Of a stretch of 64,000 bases of DNA, positions 11,052 to 22,564 are shown piece by piece. Each line of letters starts with the position of its first letter. Position 1 is the first letter of the stretch. This DNA comes from Rhineura floridana (Eukaryota; Chordata; Lepidosauria; Squamata; Rhineuridae). The notes beneath the pieces are model-generated. The model was not told the origin of the DNA and made no database searches. It was given only the letters and a program-made list of their open reading frames with translations. The stretch is from NCBI RefSeq assembly GCF_030035675.1, contig NC_084489.1, positions 39,722,398 to 39,786,397 on the forward strand. The letters are read 5' to 3'. The translations under genes and the position numbers were made by a program.

Positions 11052-11485
11052 GGATGGGGGAGGATTGCAATCAGTTCGCATTTCAAGCCAAATTTATCAA
11101 ATTTGCACTTTCTGAAACAATATGAGAACCAGAACAGAGCCATTCTTTGAAATGTTCTCTTATCTGAATTTTTCAGTGCAGGTCTCCAACCAATGTTTAC
11201 AAAAATGCACATATTAGGGGAAAGTGTGCGTAAAAATGAATATAGTGGTGAAATTAACATACAAAAATGCATTACATTAAGATAAATTGCTTACAAAACT
11301 ATGTACATTAAACTGCATACAAAATGTATTTTGGGGAGAAATTCACACTAAAATGCTAAATAATTTTTATGAGGATTTTGTGTGTTTTTTGTAAATCACA
11401 AATTGTTGCAGGAATGTGGAGAACCAAATTTTAGACTGGAAAAATGAGAACCTGAGAGGACCAAAAATCTCCCATCCCTAGCTGC
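11052..11485 (-). repeat. AT-rich ~430-bp repeat, copy 3
   Basis: Inverted relative to copy 1. It holds TTTGCACTTTCTGAAACAAT, CATACAAAAATGCATTA and a right end CCCATCCCTA. The ends GGATGGGGGAGGATT and AAAATCTCCCATCC form an imperfect terminal inverted repeat. Confidence 0.75.
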
Positions 11486-11785
11486 AGGAATATACTGCTC
11501 CCCTTTGGTGTAGAAAAATGTAATATAGCAGACTAACTGAAGCTGGGAAGCAAGAATATGTGTAGCCTAAGAAACACAATAATGAAATATGGCCCCCAAA
11601 TATTGGAAACTTTTAATGTGTTCATAATTTGGTCATCCAGAAACCTTTACACTGAATAAACTGGTTCTCAAATGCTAAGATCTATGATTTTCTATAGTTG
11701 GTGTTTAATTAAGATTACAGTAAGAAAAAAAATCTTAGATAGCAAATACCTAAGCCCTAGTCAGGTGTGGGATAAAATGATTGAG

Positions 11786-11972
11786 CTAGGGTGGTATAGT
11801 GGTTAAGGTGTTGGACTACAACCTGGGAGCCCAGGGTTCAAATCCCCACATAGCCATGAAGCTCACTGGATGACCTTGGGCCAGTCACTGCCTCTCAGCC
11901 TCATGAAAACCCTATTCATAGGGTCGCCATAAGTCAGAATCGACTTGAAGGCAGTACATTTACATTTTTTTA
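11786..11972 (+). mobile_element. Sauria-type SINE (tRNA head, Bov-B-like tail)
   Basis: A tRNA-like head (GGTATAGTGGTTAAGGTGTT, B box GGTTCAAATCC) is followed by TGACCTTGGGCCAGTCACTG. The tail GGTCGCCATAAGTCAGAATC resembles the 3' end of Bov-B LINEs, the arrangement known for Sauria SINEs of squamates. Confidence 0.85.
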
Positions 11973-11984
11973 TCAGCATAAAGT

Positions 11985-12118
11985 CATGTACAAATTCTGG
12001 CAAATGCCCATCAAGGTCATTTAAGGCATTTCCAAGATCATTTATGAACAGATTAAACAAATAAGGCACAAAAATACAACCTTGCCTAATTCCCCTTGAC
12101 ATATTCTCAGTGAGCAAT
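11985..12118 (-). mobile_element. Non-LTR reverse transcriptase fragment
   Basis: On the - strand it encodes RGIRQGCIFVPYLFNLFIND, the conserved RT block that precedes the catalytic ADD box in LINE ORF2. Only about 45 codons remain. The clade is uncertain. Confidence 0.6.
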
Positions 12119-12170
12119 CCCTGATTACCCCATAAATGAAATGAAACTAAATAAATCTCATAGAATATTC

Positions 12171-12908
12171 AAGGGCTGTGAACTGGATTTGGCCAAGCCC
12201 CAACCCAAACTGGGCCTATTTGGAGACATTTGGGCCTTGGGTCGAGATGAGATTGCCCCAGATCTCTATGGGTCAGATTGGGCAGTCCAGAGTGGTCTGG
12301 GGCTATCAGGGGCAGGGTGTCAGGCAGAAAGGAGAGGCAGGGATGTGCAGGAAGAAGGAGGCCAAGTGGGAAAGGCACCTCTTTGCAGGAGAAGGTAGGT
12401 GGCTTTCCTGCCTAACTTCTTCTTCTTCCTGCTAGACCTCCCCAAGCCCCACACAGTATCTAAGTCCTGTTCATGAGAAGCTTCACTGCAGGCAGAGAAG
12501 CCACTCATAAAGGAGCAGGGCCCAGCGGGATGGAATCATGCTGATCAGTTGGTAAGCAGGAGGATTCATCCTGATGATGCCAGTCACAGGTAGCTTCCCT
12601 GCATGCAACAAAGCTGTTTGCAAAGAAGCAGTGACCAACACTGCATCACCCACTTACTCTCGATGGGGGAGGAGGAAGGAGGTGCAGCATCTTCTTTTTC
12701 CCGTCCCCCTCCTGACCATATTTTTAAACCCTATTTTAAGTTAAAATAGAGTTTTAAAAACCTATAGCCCCACCCCACTCTGAATGGCTTTGAGGATGGA
12801 TCCAGGGAGGGGCAGGTGGTCCCCTAGTTGGGACAGGGCAGATTGGCCTTCCTCAGGCCCCACAGATTGGGGCCATGGGGGCAGATCAGGAGGGATGTGC
12901 ATAGCCCT
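12171..12908. mobile_element. Non-autonomous DNA transposon, hAT-like
   Basis: The flanks repeat AGAATATTC exactly (12162-12170 and 12909-12917). The ends, AAGGGCTGTG and CATAGCCCT, are inverted repeats. The interior is GC-rich and non-coding, with repeated motifs such as CCCAACCCAAACTGGGCC. The duplication length (8-9 bases) suits hAT. Confidence 0.6.
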
Positions 12909-14536
12909 AGAATATTCTGCACAGAGCCTTATTAATATATATTTAAAAAATCTTTAGCCAACAAAAATGTTGTCCATTTCTGCTTTAGCTTAATCCTTAG
13001 GATAGAGTCAAAAGCTGCCATTAAATAAGGATTTATTTATGTATTTGTTGCTTACTATTAAAAAAAGGTCTCAAAACAACTTGCTTTAAAAAAAGCATAC
13101 AATGCCAAATTTAAAATACATCAGAAAAGAGCACTATTAATTAAAAGTGCTCGTACTGCAATAACATTTAAAAAAAAGTTCTGTCCCACCCAACTGAAAG
13201 ATGAACAATTAAGATCAAATTAAGAGCAGGATGCCTGAATCAATTGGAATGTCTTCATCTGGTGCCTACAGGTGGGTCGTAATGATGCTACTATCCTGCC
13301 CCAAGTTGAGAGACTCAGACTTGACAGTGGTGGTTTCTCTTTTCATTAAAGTAATAAACAGTTGCAATGTGAGCACCTCATGAAACTAAATACTCTTTCT
13401 AAGAACTTAGTATTTCTCTAGCTCTAGCTAAGCATGACTTCGCAACTACAGACATTGACTCAGCAACTGGGTCCCCCCCCCAGTCTGCTTAAGTAGGTTG
13501 GGAGTGCGCATGCAAATGGAGGCTCCTCCTTAGCTGAATCTGTTGAATTTCCCGCTTTGAGCGTCTTCGAGAGCAGGGCAAAGGTGGAGCCTCGGCCAGT
13601 CTTTTGTATTCCTCCTCCAATGGAAGGTGGCTGCTGTCAGTTCAGGCATGGGAGGTGGAAGTGTTCCCGGCAGGTCTGATGGGCCTGGCTGAGCTCCTGC
13701 ACGAGGGTCTGGAGTTGCAGGGGCTGTGGAGTCCAAGACAGGGGTCACCATTTGCCATGGACCCTCAGGTGTGGGTAATGGCTCCAGTAACCTCGCAGGT
13801 CGCCCTGGGGCGTGCTTTGCCCTCATACAAGTAGGGCAGGACTGGACATATCTCTCAATGTCATGCTTTACTCTTGGCCACCAGAAGTTTCTCATAACAG
13901 CCTGTAAGGTTTTAAACACTCCACAGTGCCCTGCTGTCGGGGACTCATGGCACTGCCGAAGTACCTTGGCCCATATCTCTCCTGGAGGCACATACAGGGC
14001 TTCGAAGTGGTAGAGCTACCCTCATCTGTGAGAGAAACCTGGTGTGCAGTCCTGTGGCGGCTGCTCCAATTCCTGCACTCTCTCTTGGGCAAAAAGGTCT
14101 TGCTTTTGCGCATGATGCAGTTCCTCCAGCTAGGGATCAGGGCAAGCCATCGCCACTAACCTTTCGGGAGGTATGATGTGACATAACAGGGAGAGAGATC
14201 GGGCTTCATTGTATTCTGGTTTCCAGGACAGGGCATTAGCCCAGCAGTTTTGTGCCTGAGGAATATAGGCAATATGAAAGTGGAATCTAGTGAAAAACTG
14301 CACCCATTGCACCTGCCATTGATTCAACTTGTGGGCTGCCTGAAGACTCTCTAGATTCCGATGGTCGGTGCAGACCTCCACCTCATGTTGTGCCTCTTCC
14401 AAGAGGTGCCACCAGGTCTCAAATGAATCGCGGATGGCTAACAGCTCCTTTTCCCAAACAGTGTTCTTTCCACACTAGACAGCTTGCATGAGAAGTAGGT
14501 GCAGGGCTGAAGCAAGGTACCTCACCAAAGACTTCT

Positions 14537-15778
14537 GAGGAAGCTTAGCAGTCATGGAATAAGAGGAGAGGTCCTCTTGTGGATAAGGAATTGGTTAAGA
14601 AGCAGAAAGCAGAGAGTAGGAATAAACGGACAGTTCTCCCAATGGAGGGCTGTAGAAAGTGGAGTCCCTCAAGGATCGGTATTGGGACCTGTACTTTTCA
14701 ACTTGTTCATTAATGACCTAGAATTAGGAGTGAGCAGTGAAGTGGCCAAGTTTGCTGACGACACTAAATTGTTCAGGGTTGTTAAAACAAAAAGGGATTG
14801 TGAAGAGCTCCAAAAAGATCTCTCCAAACTGAGTGAATGGGCAGAAAAATGGCAAATGCAATTCAATATAAACAAGTGTAAAATTATGCATATTGGAGCA
14901 AAAAATCTTAATTTCACATATACGCTCATGGGGTCTGAACTGGCGGTGACCGACCAGGAGAGAGACCTCGGGGTTGTAGTGGACAGCACAATGAAAATGT
15001 CGACCCAGTGTGCGGCAGCTGTGAAAAAGGCAAATTCCATGCTAGCGATAATTAGGAAAGGTATTGAAAATAAAACAGCCGATATCATAATGCCGTTGTA
15101 TAAATCTATGGTGCGGCCGCATTTGGAATACTGTGTACAGTTCTGGTCGCCTCATCTCAAAAAGGATATTATAGAGTTGGAAAAGGTTCAGAAGAGGGCA
15201 ACCAGAATGATCAAGGGGATGGAGCGACTCCCTTACGAGGAAAGGTTGCAGCATTTGGGGCTTTTTAGTTTAGAGAAAAGGCGGGTCAGAGGAGACATGA
15301 TAGAAGTGTATAAAATTATGCATGGCATTGAGAAAGTGGATAGAGAAAAGTTCTTCTCCCTCTCTCATAATACTAGAACTCGTGGACATTCAAAGAAGCT
15401 GAATGTTGGAAGATTCAGGACAGACAAAAGGAAGTACTTCTTTACTCAGTGCATAGTTAAACTATGGAATTTGCTCCCACAAGATGCAGTAATGGCCACC
15501 AGCTTGGACGGCTTTAAAAGAAGATTAGACAAATTCATGGAGGACAGGGCTATCAATGGCTACTAGCTGTGATGGCTGTGCTGTGCCACCCTAGTCAGAG
15601 GCAGCATGCTTCTGAAAACCAGTTGCCGGAAGCCTCAGGAGGGGAGAGTGTTCTTGCACTCGGGTCCTCTTGTGGGCTTTCCCCAGGCACCTGGTTGGCC
15701 ACTGTGAGAACAGGATGCTGGACTAGATGGGCCACTGGCCTGATCCAGCAGGCTCTTCTTATGTTCTTATGTTCTTAA
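14537..15778 (+). mobile_element. 5'-truncated CR1 LINE with intact ORF2 C-terminal half
   Basis: CR1 copies itself by target-primed reverse transcription. Here an open frame (14577-15566, 329 residues) covers the RT from VPQGSVLGPVLFNLFINDLE through the catalytic FADDTKL box to the thumb and the conserved C-terminus (RTRGHSKKLNVGRF, FKRRLDKFMED). The endonuclease and N-terminal RT are missing, as is usual for 5' truncation. A ~210-base 3' UTR ends in tandem TTCTTATG units, the hallmark CR1 tail. The frame is uninterrupted, so the copy is fairly young. It interrupts the RNase H region of the Gypsy element on the other strand. Confidence 0.93.
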
Positions 15779-16655
15779 GCCCCCCCCTTTTCAGCTGGTT
15801 GTAATAACACCACTTTGATTGCTACGTCCAAGGCATCCATCTCCACCACGAAAGGATGATGGGGGTCTGCAGGCTCGAGTATGGGTTCTGATGCAAACAG
15901 CAGCTTCAGTTTCTTGAACACCTGTTGAGCTGCACCAGTCCAAAGAAAGGGGACAGGTTCTTTCAAGCAGTCGGTTAATGGGGCTGTCACATTAGAGAAA
16001 TCAGCGATGAAACGTTGTAATAGCACCACTTTGATTGCTACGTCCAAGGCATCCATCTCCACCACGAAAGGATGATGGGGGTCTGCAGGCTCGAGTATGG
16101 GTTCTGATGCAAACAGCAGCTTCAGTTTCTTGAACACCTGTTGAGCTGCACCAGTCCAAAGAAAGGGGACAGGTTCTTTCAAGCAGTCGGTTAATGGGGC
16201 TGTCACGTTAGAGAAATCAGTGATGAAACGTTGGTAGTAGTTAGCAAACCCCAGAAACCTCTGTAGGTCTTTTTTGATTTGGGGAGGGTTCGAAGAGTGT
16301 ACACTGTACACCTTCTCTGTGTCCATCTCAACCCCCATTGGGATAATCCAATATCCCTAGAAGTCCAGGATGGTCAAGTCAAAACCACACTTCTCGAGCT
16401 TAGCATACAAGTGATGCTCTCTCAGTCTTTGTAACAGTGCTCAGGCATGCGCGTCATGCTGCTTTGGGGTAAATAAGGTTGACATCTAAATAGACTATCA
16501 TAAAGTGATCCAGGTAGTCTTGGAAGATGTCATTCATGAAATTTTGGAAGACAGCTGGAGGTTCAATAGTCCAAATGGCATGACCAGGTATTCGGAGTGG
16601 CCATACCGAGTCTTGAAGGCAGCCTTCCACTCGTCTCCCTCTTTGATCCTGACTA

Positions 16656-16660
16656 GATTA
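16656..16660. repeat. Copia target-site duplication, left copy
   Basis: GATTA directly precedes the 5' LTR. The same five bases follow the 3' LTR at 20105-20109. This shows that the tRNA-containing tract that follows was part of the integrated DNA. Confidence 0.85.
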
Positions 16661-17023
16661 TGTTGGGCAGCGGAAGCGTGCTGGGCCCATAACCCTTGTC
16701 GCGCTGCGATAGTGTGTGTGTGTTCCTCACAGAGAGGAAAGCAACTGAAAAACCTGCTCTTATGGGGTTAATCTGGCTAGGGAGAATACCAAGGCCGTCT
16801 GTGGCAGCTGTGCCAATACAAGGGCACTCTTATCTACTTAAGGCTTGAGAGAAACCAAAAGTGGTGTGGGGGTGTAGCGTTTATGTGGAAGAAGCTGGTT
16901 GTAACTCTAAATGTCTCAGTAAAGACTCTTAAAAGAAATCATTGCCTGTGACTGGATCTTTTCTATACCTGAACCTGCTTTTGGTGTTGTATTGGACCAC
17001 ACACGCACTATCGCAGCGCGACA
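16661..17023 (+). repeat. Copia 5' LTR
   Basis: It starts TGTTGGGC and ends GACA, the same termini as the 3' LTR. It is about 36 bases longer than the 3' LTR because of a foreign tract near its left end (see 16667-16720). It contains the usual promoter and AAAGACTCTTAAAAG region. Confidence 0.88.
16667..16720 (+). other. Captured 5' half of initiator tRNA-Met plus strong-stop cDNA start
   Basis: Bases 16667-16695 are identical to nucleotides 12-40 (counted linearly) of vertebrate initiator tRNA-Met, including GCTGGGCCCATAACCC, and stop at the anticodon loop. The next 19 bases (16696-16714, TTGTCGCGCTGCGATAGTG) are the exact reverse complement of the LTR 3' end and the base before the primer site. 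The tract then merges into a TGTGTG run shared with the LTR. The 3' LTR lacks it. The 14 tRNA bases upstream of the primer-site complement cannot come from the element's own sequence, so they derive from the tRNA. It is not a functional tRNA gene. Confidence 0.87.
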
Positions 17024-17024
17024 A

Positions 17025-17039
17025 GGGTTATGGGCCCAG
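17025..17039 (+). promoter_or_regulatory. Copia primer-binding site for half-tRNA iMet
   Basis: GGGTTATGGGCCCAG, one base after the LTR end, is complementary to the anticodon stem-loop region of initiator tRNA-Met, not to a tRNA 3' end. Drosophila copia is known to prime from a tRNA-iMet cut in the anticodon loop. Confidence 0.85.
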
Positions 17040-19777
17040 GATTCTGGTCCGCTATACAGCGCTAGAGCCGGTTCTGGTCCGAAACCTCGGAGCTGAGACG
17101 CGAGCTTGGTCGGAGGCCGTGTGAGAAAGAGGTGAGCGGAAAGCAGAGCACTGAGAATGGCAATAAATATGTCTGCTGGAATGCCTATGGAACGGCTCAC
17201 TGAAACGAATTATGCAAGCTGGAAGCTACGGATGAGGGCTTTTCTGATCAAAGAGGATCTGTTTGAAGTCATTGACACCACCCCACCGGCGGCCCCTCAA
17301 GCGGCATGGACATGTAAGGATGAAAAGGAGAAGGCTTTTATCACATTAGCACTGTCCGACTCTCAACTGCTATATGTGAGAGATGAACCCACAGCAAAAC
17401 GTATGTGGACTATTTTGAATAATGTACATGTGCAACAAACTGCGGGGAGCAAACTTTGTTTGGCAAGGAAGTTAGATCGGATGCGTCTAACTGAAGAGTG
17501 CAGCATGACTGAGCATTTGATGGAATTTCGATGTCTGTTTGCAGAATTGGAGGACAGAGGAGTCGAGCATAGCAATCTACAAAAGGTGTACATCATTTTG
17601 TCTTCACTGGACGACAAATGGAACAATTTCGTGACGTCTATGGAGGCGATGCCTGACGGAGGATTGAGTCTGGATTTTGTAGAAGAGAAACTCAATCAAG
17701 AATGGCAAAGAAGACAGGAGGCTAGGAGGACTGAGCCGAAAGAAGCAGTCAAAACTAAGCAGTCTACCTTCAAAGAGCAGCATGGACTAAAATCCTGTTA
17801 TTTTTGTGGAGCAAGGGGACATATACAGCGGAACTGTGCAGCCAAGCAAAGAGACAGAGGCTGGAAGCACTCTAGCATGAACTTTGTTAGTGCCCAGAAG
17901 CATAAAACAATTAACTCTCAATGGGTAATTGATAGTGGTGCGTCTCATTGCCTCATAAAAGATGCAAGCCTATTTCACTCATCGAAACCAGTGCAGGAAA
18001 CTGTTTTATTGGCTGACGGATCCAAACGTGACGTCCTGGCGCGTGGAACTTTGAAACTGAGTAAGCTCCAGACCATTTTGACAGATGTATTGTTAGTCCC
18101 GCAATTGGCAAGTAATATTTTGTCTGTAAAGAAACTAACAGATATAGGTTATTCTGTAACATTTGAGCAAGGGAGATGTGTTGTTAAACGAGGCAATGAG
18201 ATATGCATGCAGGGGTGTCTGCAAGAGTCACTGTTCACATTGCAAAGCACTCACGCTGAGCCGGAATGTGCTGTATTAAGTGCCAATAGACAGTTGCACG
18301 AAAACTGTGTACATCAGTGGCACAGAAGATTGGGTCATGCTCATTATGACACAATTAAGAAAACCCCTACTCATAGTGAGGACATGAAATTACAGGGGTG
18401 TGAGCAAGTATATGAATGTGATGCGTGTTACAGGGCTAAAGCCACAGTGGCACCCATAAATCAAAAGACAGAATGCACAACCACTGCACCATATCAGATG
18501 ATACATGTCGACTTATCTGGACCATTGCAGTGTTCAAAGGGGGGTGCTAAGTATTTCATGGTTGTGGTAGATGATTTCACAAGGTATTGTCATGTGTACT
18601 TGCTGAAGAGAAAAGATGAGGCAGATACGAAATTACGCTTGTTCATAAAGAGAGTGGAAACACAACATGGGGTCACGATAAAACGCATACGCTCAGATCA
18701 GGGGGGTGAATTCACGAGCCAAGCTTTGCAGGACTTCATGGAAAGAAAGGGGATAGCCCAAAACTTCACTGCCCCATTTTCTCCGTTTTCTAATGGGGTT
18801 GCGGAGAGAAAAAATAGGTCTCTTCAGGAGTCCATGAGAGCCATGTTGGGGGATTCAAACCTAGCCAACACATTTTGCGGGGAGTGTATCCTATATGCTG
18901 TTTATATCCAGAAGAGGTTGTTACACAGGAGTCTTGGAATGTCTCCCTATGAAAGACTGATGGGGAAGAAACCACGGATAAGGCACATTGAGCGTTTTGG
19001 GGCTAAATGTTGGGTTCACGTGTCCAAGAGTAAAAGGCGTGGTAAGTTAGCATCGAGAGCCCAGGAGGGACATGTGCTGGGCTTTTAGAATGCTTATTAC
19101 AGGGTCTGGGTTCCTGAGCTGCAACAAGTAGTTCTTAGTCGAAGCATCAAAGTTTCAGATCAGGAATGGAAGCAAAGTCAGACCATAAACCTAAATGGGT
19201 CACACGATACACATGCAGTAAAAGAGGAGGACATACAGCCAGGTCCTAGCGCAAAGGAAGAAGTACTGCAAATGCCATTAAAGGAAGCGTTAAATGAGCT
19301 CATTTGGGGGAAACATAACATTAAGAAAAGAAAAGCTGATGATGTGTCATTACATGAGAGGGAGTTACCAGGAACTAGTGCGGGCAACGATGGCAACGAT
19401 GGCACAAGGGAAACGAAGTCCCAAGTTCCCTTAAGACGCTCAGAGAGAGAGAACAAAGGGAAGCCGCCTGAAAGATTCACAATTGGTCTTATCACAGACC
19501 AGGGGGCATACACTAAACAAAACATGGATGCAGAAACGTTGTATTTAACATGTGTGAAACCTAAATGCGATGATGAAATGTGGGAAAGGAATGTTGATTG
19601 ATCTATTTATGAAATGTAACAGATGTAGTGAATAAAGAAAGCCTGGAATCCGGAAAATGTTAACGTGTAAAGCAAAGCTGAAATGTATAAGGTGCTGTCA
19701 ACTGTAACCAAATGTTAAAGCAAGTGCATGTAATAGATAAGAGGGCATTGGAATTTCTGTGAGAAACAGGTGGGGGC

Positions 19778-20104
19778 TGTTGGGCTCTCAGGTTATGTGT
19801 GTGTTCCTCACAGAGAGGAAAGCAACTGAAAAACCTGCTCTTATGGGGTTAATCTGGCTAGGGAGAATACCAAGGCCGTCTGTGGCAGCTGTGCCAATAC
19901 AAGGGCACTCTTATCTACTTAAGGCTTGAGAGAAACCGAAAGTGGTGTGGGGGTGTAGCGTTTATGTGGAAGAAGCTGGTTGTAACTCTAAATGTCTCAG
20001 TAAAGACTCTTAAAAGAAATCATTGCCTGTGACTGGATCTTTTCTATACCTGAACCTGTTTTTGGTGTTGTATTGGACCACACACGCACTATTGCAGCAC
20101 GACA
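19778..20104 (+). repeat. Copia 3' LTR
   Basis: A 327-base copy running from TGTTGGGCTCTCAGG to GACA, preceded by the polypurine tract and followed by the target duplication GATTA. Confidence 0.9.
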
Positions 20105-20251
20105 GATTATAGGCTCCATGCAGACCCAGCTTGGTATAGACCTTGGCCACTCGCAAATGCTCCAGCATTTCACAGATGAGTGGCAAGGGGTACCTGTTGG
20201 GGATGATGATCTTGTTTAACTCCCAGTAGTCTTGACAAGGGCTTAGCTCCC

Positions 20252-21247
20252 CAGTGGCGTCACTAGGGGGGTGCGAGAGGTGCAGACCACACCAGGTGAC
20301 ACCATCAGAGGGGGGTGATTCTCAGCTTTAATTTAAAAAAAAAAGTTTCTAGGTGGTCTGGCTCTCGAGATATACATAAAAACGTCAGCCCACATGTTAA
20401 ACTACTGTATAGCACTTTGTAGCTTTAACCCCGCCCATTCAGGATTGCAGCCAATCAGTGAAGTGTTTGTTTGACCTGTGGCAGTGTCTAGTAAACCTCA
20501 TTGCAAGGCCAGAAAATAGTGGTTCCCCCCCCCCGTTTATCTGAAAATCTCATAAATTGGGTAAGTATATATATTTCAGTTTTTTCCCCTCTTGTGTGTA
20601 GGAGTCAGATCCTGGGCAGTGTTTTCAAAACCTTCCCAATACTTGCTTTTGTGGGGGTAAAAGCATTGCTAATCCCATATCTCCAGAGTAAATCCCATTG
20701 AATTCAATAGGATTTACTTTTGAGTAGACATGGTTATGAATGTGCTGAAAATCAATGGGACTTTGTGTCTGGAGACTTATTATTAAGAATCACTTTCCAT
20801 AATTGTAAGGACGTATGTCCACATGCATGCATCCCAGGCACCTAAATGAGGGGTGAGAGCAGCATAGGGACATAAGCAGATGTCTTATACCAGGGGTTCC
20901 CAAACTTTTCTTCTGCATAGACCACTTGAAAATTGCTGAGGGTCTGAAAGTATCTGAAAATTTACCATGGGCATATGCAAGATAATTAACTCCCATTAGT
21001 GATAAGAGCAAGAATTTGGGCTGTGCGTATGATATTGTAATTTAAAGGTGTAATTTTAATTTTGCTAGTTGTTTATGTCACTACTATTGCCATTACATTC
21101 AGTGATATACGGGAATTATGATTTACGAGTAACATTAGTACAAAAAACATTACTAAGGATTCTGTATGGTCTGGTACGGGAGGAGGTCCATGGGGGTGAC
21201 ACCATGAGTTACCACACCGGGTGACACCAACCCTAGTGACGCCACTG
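20252..21247. mobile_element. Non-autonomous hAT element, 8-bp duplication
   Basis: The ends CAGTGGCGTCACTAGGG and CCCTAGTGACGCCACTG are near-perfect 17-base inverted repeats. TAGCTCCC is duplicated exactly at 20244-20251 and 21248-21255. The interior has no transposase frame. It contains other old repeats, such as a copy of the palindromic TTGAATTCAATAGGATTTAC family near 20.7 kb. It sits inside the Gypsy RT region. Confidence 0.9.
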
Positions 21248-22564
21248 TAGCTCCCTACTTTTCTTCTTGACGAACAGTAGAGGGGCCCTGGTGCGAGATT
21301 TAGATGGTCTAATGAACCCTCGCCTCACTGCAGGTTGGTGTCTAGGAACTCCCTCTGTGCCACCAACTCCAGCTCTGACAAGGAATATATCCACCCCAAG
21401 AGAATGCTGGCCCCCGGGGATCAAGTCTATGGAACAGTCGTAGGGACAGTGAGGTAGTAGCTGGTCGGCTTCCTTCTTATCAAAAACGTCCTGGAAGTCT
21501 TTGTATTTTGTAGGCAGAGTAGTCCCTTCAGACAGGGGCATGGCCGCCAAAGTCGCCGAGGCAGCCATCTCTGGAGGATGGCAGTGCAGCTTGCAGTAAT
21601 CTGGCTGGAAGGTCACCGTGGCCTGCCCTCAGAAAATGACTGGATCGTGTTGGGCCAACCAGGTCATCCCCAGTATCACCGGGAATCGGAGCAGGGTGGC
21701 TAGATAAAACAATATCCTCTCTATGTGACCCAATATCTCCACTCATAGCTCTGTCATGGCCCAGGTGACAAAGTCTATAGTTTCTATGGACAGCGGCTTT
21801 TCAAGCTTGACAATGGGCACTCTGTGCTCCTTGGCAAAGCCCAAGTCCATGAAGTTGCTGGATGCACCCGAGTCTACCATGGCAAACATTTGGATGTCTT
21901 GACCCAAAGACAGGCCTATGCAGACTGGCAGGTGTAAGGCGGACCTTGGCGGAAGAAGCTTAACTTGAGGTTGCTGAATCATGGTAGATCCCAGCTCTTG
22001 GGTCTCTATGAGAGCTGGGATTTGAAGTTTTCCTGCACCGGGACTTTTCCAACTTGGATGGGCATGTCTTAGCCAGGTGCCCCACCTTTCTGCAATATAG
22101 GCACAGGCGCAGCTGTGCCCCCCCATTTGCATTGGCTTCACCCTCAGCAGCATCAAGGTTCCCATGCTGGGGGTGATACAGGCGTGGGGGTGAGGTATGG
22201 AGGCTGGGTTTGAGCCGCCTCAGCTTTCTGCTCCTGGAAACGACCTTGTAAGTCGCCAGAGAGTTTTTCCCTTGCTTCAGATTTCCCAGTTGACAGGACA
22301 CAATGTCTTTTCGCTGGGGGTCTAGAAAGATTTCTGCCATGATTTCAATGAAGACAGGACAGGAATCGGGGCACCCTCTAAGTCCATTCCGCTGCCAGTC
22401 CCCTCCCCAAGTGATTCATCCCAGTCTATGTCCTCATTTTCTGTCTCACCACCACCTATCCACTCTCACCTGGTGGGGGTCATGGCAGCTATGCACATCT
22501 TTCTAGAGAGAACATTTCACACTCAGGAAGCCACCACCGAGGACGTCTGCTCTTGTGTTTGCAC

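Larger units (their letters stand above)
16661..20104 (+). mobile_element. Ty1/Copia retrotransposon, broken
   Basis: Fossil element with both LTRs and a 5-bp target duplication (GATTA). Parts seen: primer-binding site at 17025-17039, gag (from about 17.16 kb), zinc knuckle (CYFCGARGHIQRNC, about 17.80 kb), protease (WVIDSGASH, about 17.92 kb), integrase (about 18.3-19.0 kb) and a polypurine tract (AGGTGGGGGC) just before the 3' LTR. I recognise no reverse transcriptase or RNase H, so it is not autonomous. The two LTRs differ at about four positions outside one complex tract, so it is young compared with its Gypsy host. The primer site is complementary to the anticodon region of initiator tRNA-Met, as in Drosophila copia. 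Confidence 0.9.
13530..22340 (-). mobile_element. Ty3/Gypsy element, Sushi-like, broken and interrupted
   Basis: Fossil element read on the - strand. Parts in order: gag end with a zinc knuckle (CLYCRKVGHLAKTC, about 22.06-22.10 kb), protease (VDSGASSNF, about 21.85 kb), reverse transcriptase (pieces between 21.6 and 16.0 kb), RNase H (about 14.1-14.4 kb) and integrase with its HHCC zinc-binding region (13.5-14.0 kb). Domain order and motifs fit Sushi-type chromoviral Gypsy elements. It carries many breaks and is not functional. Three later insertions split it: a CR1 LINE, a Copia element and a hAT element. Terminal repeats were not identified, so the outer limits are approximate. It is the oldest layer of the nest. 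Confidence 0.85.

Noticed and set aside
16667-16695. tRNA-iMet match as a partial tRNA gene
   Set aside because: It stops exactly at the primer cleavage region and is joined to LTR-derived cDNA sequence, so it is a captured primer, not a decayed gene.
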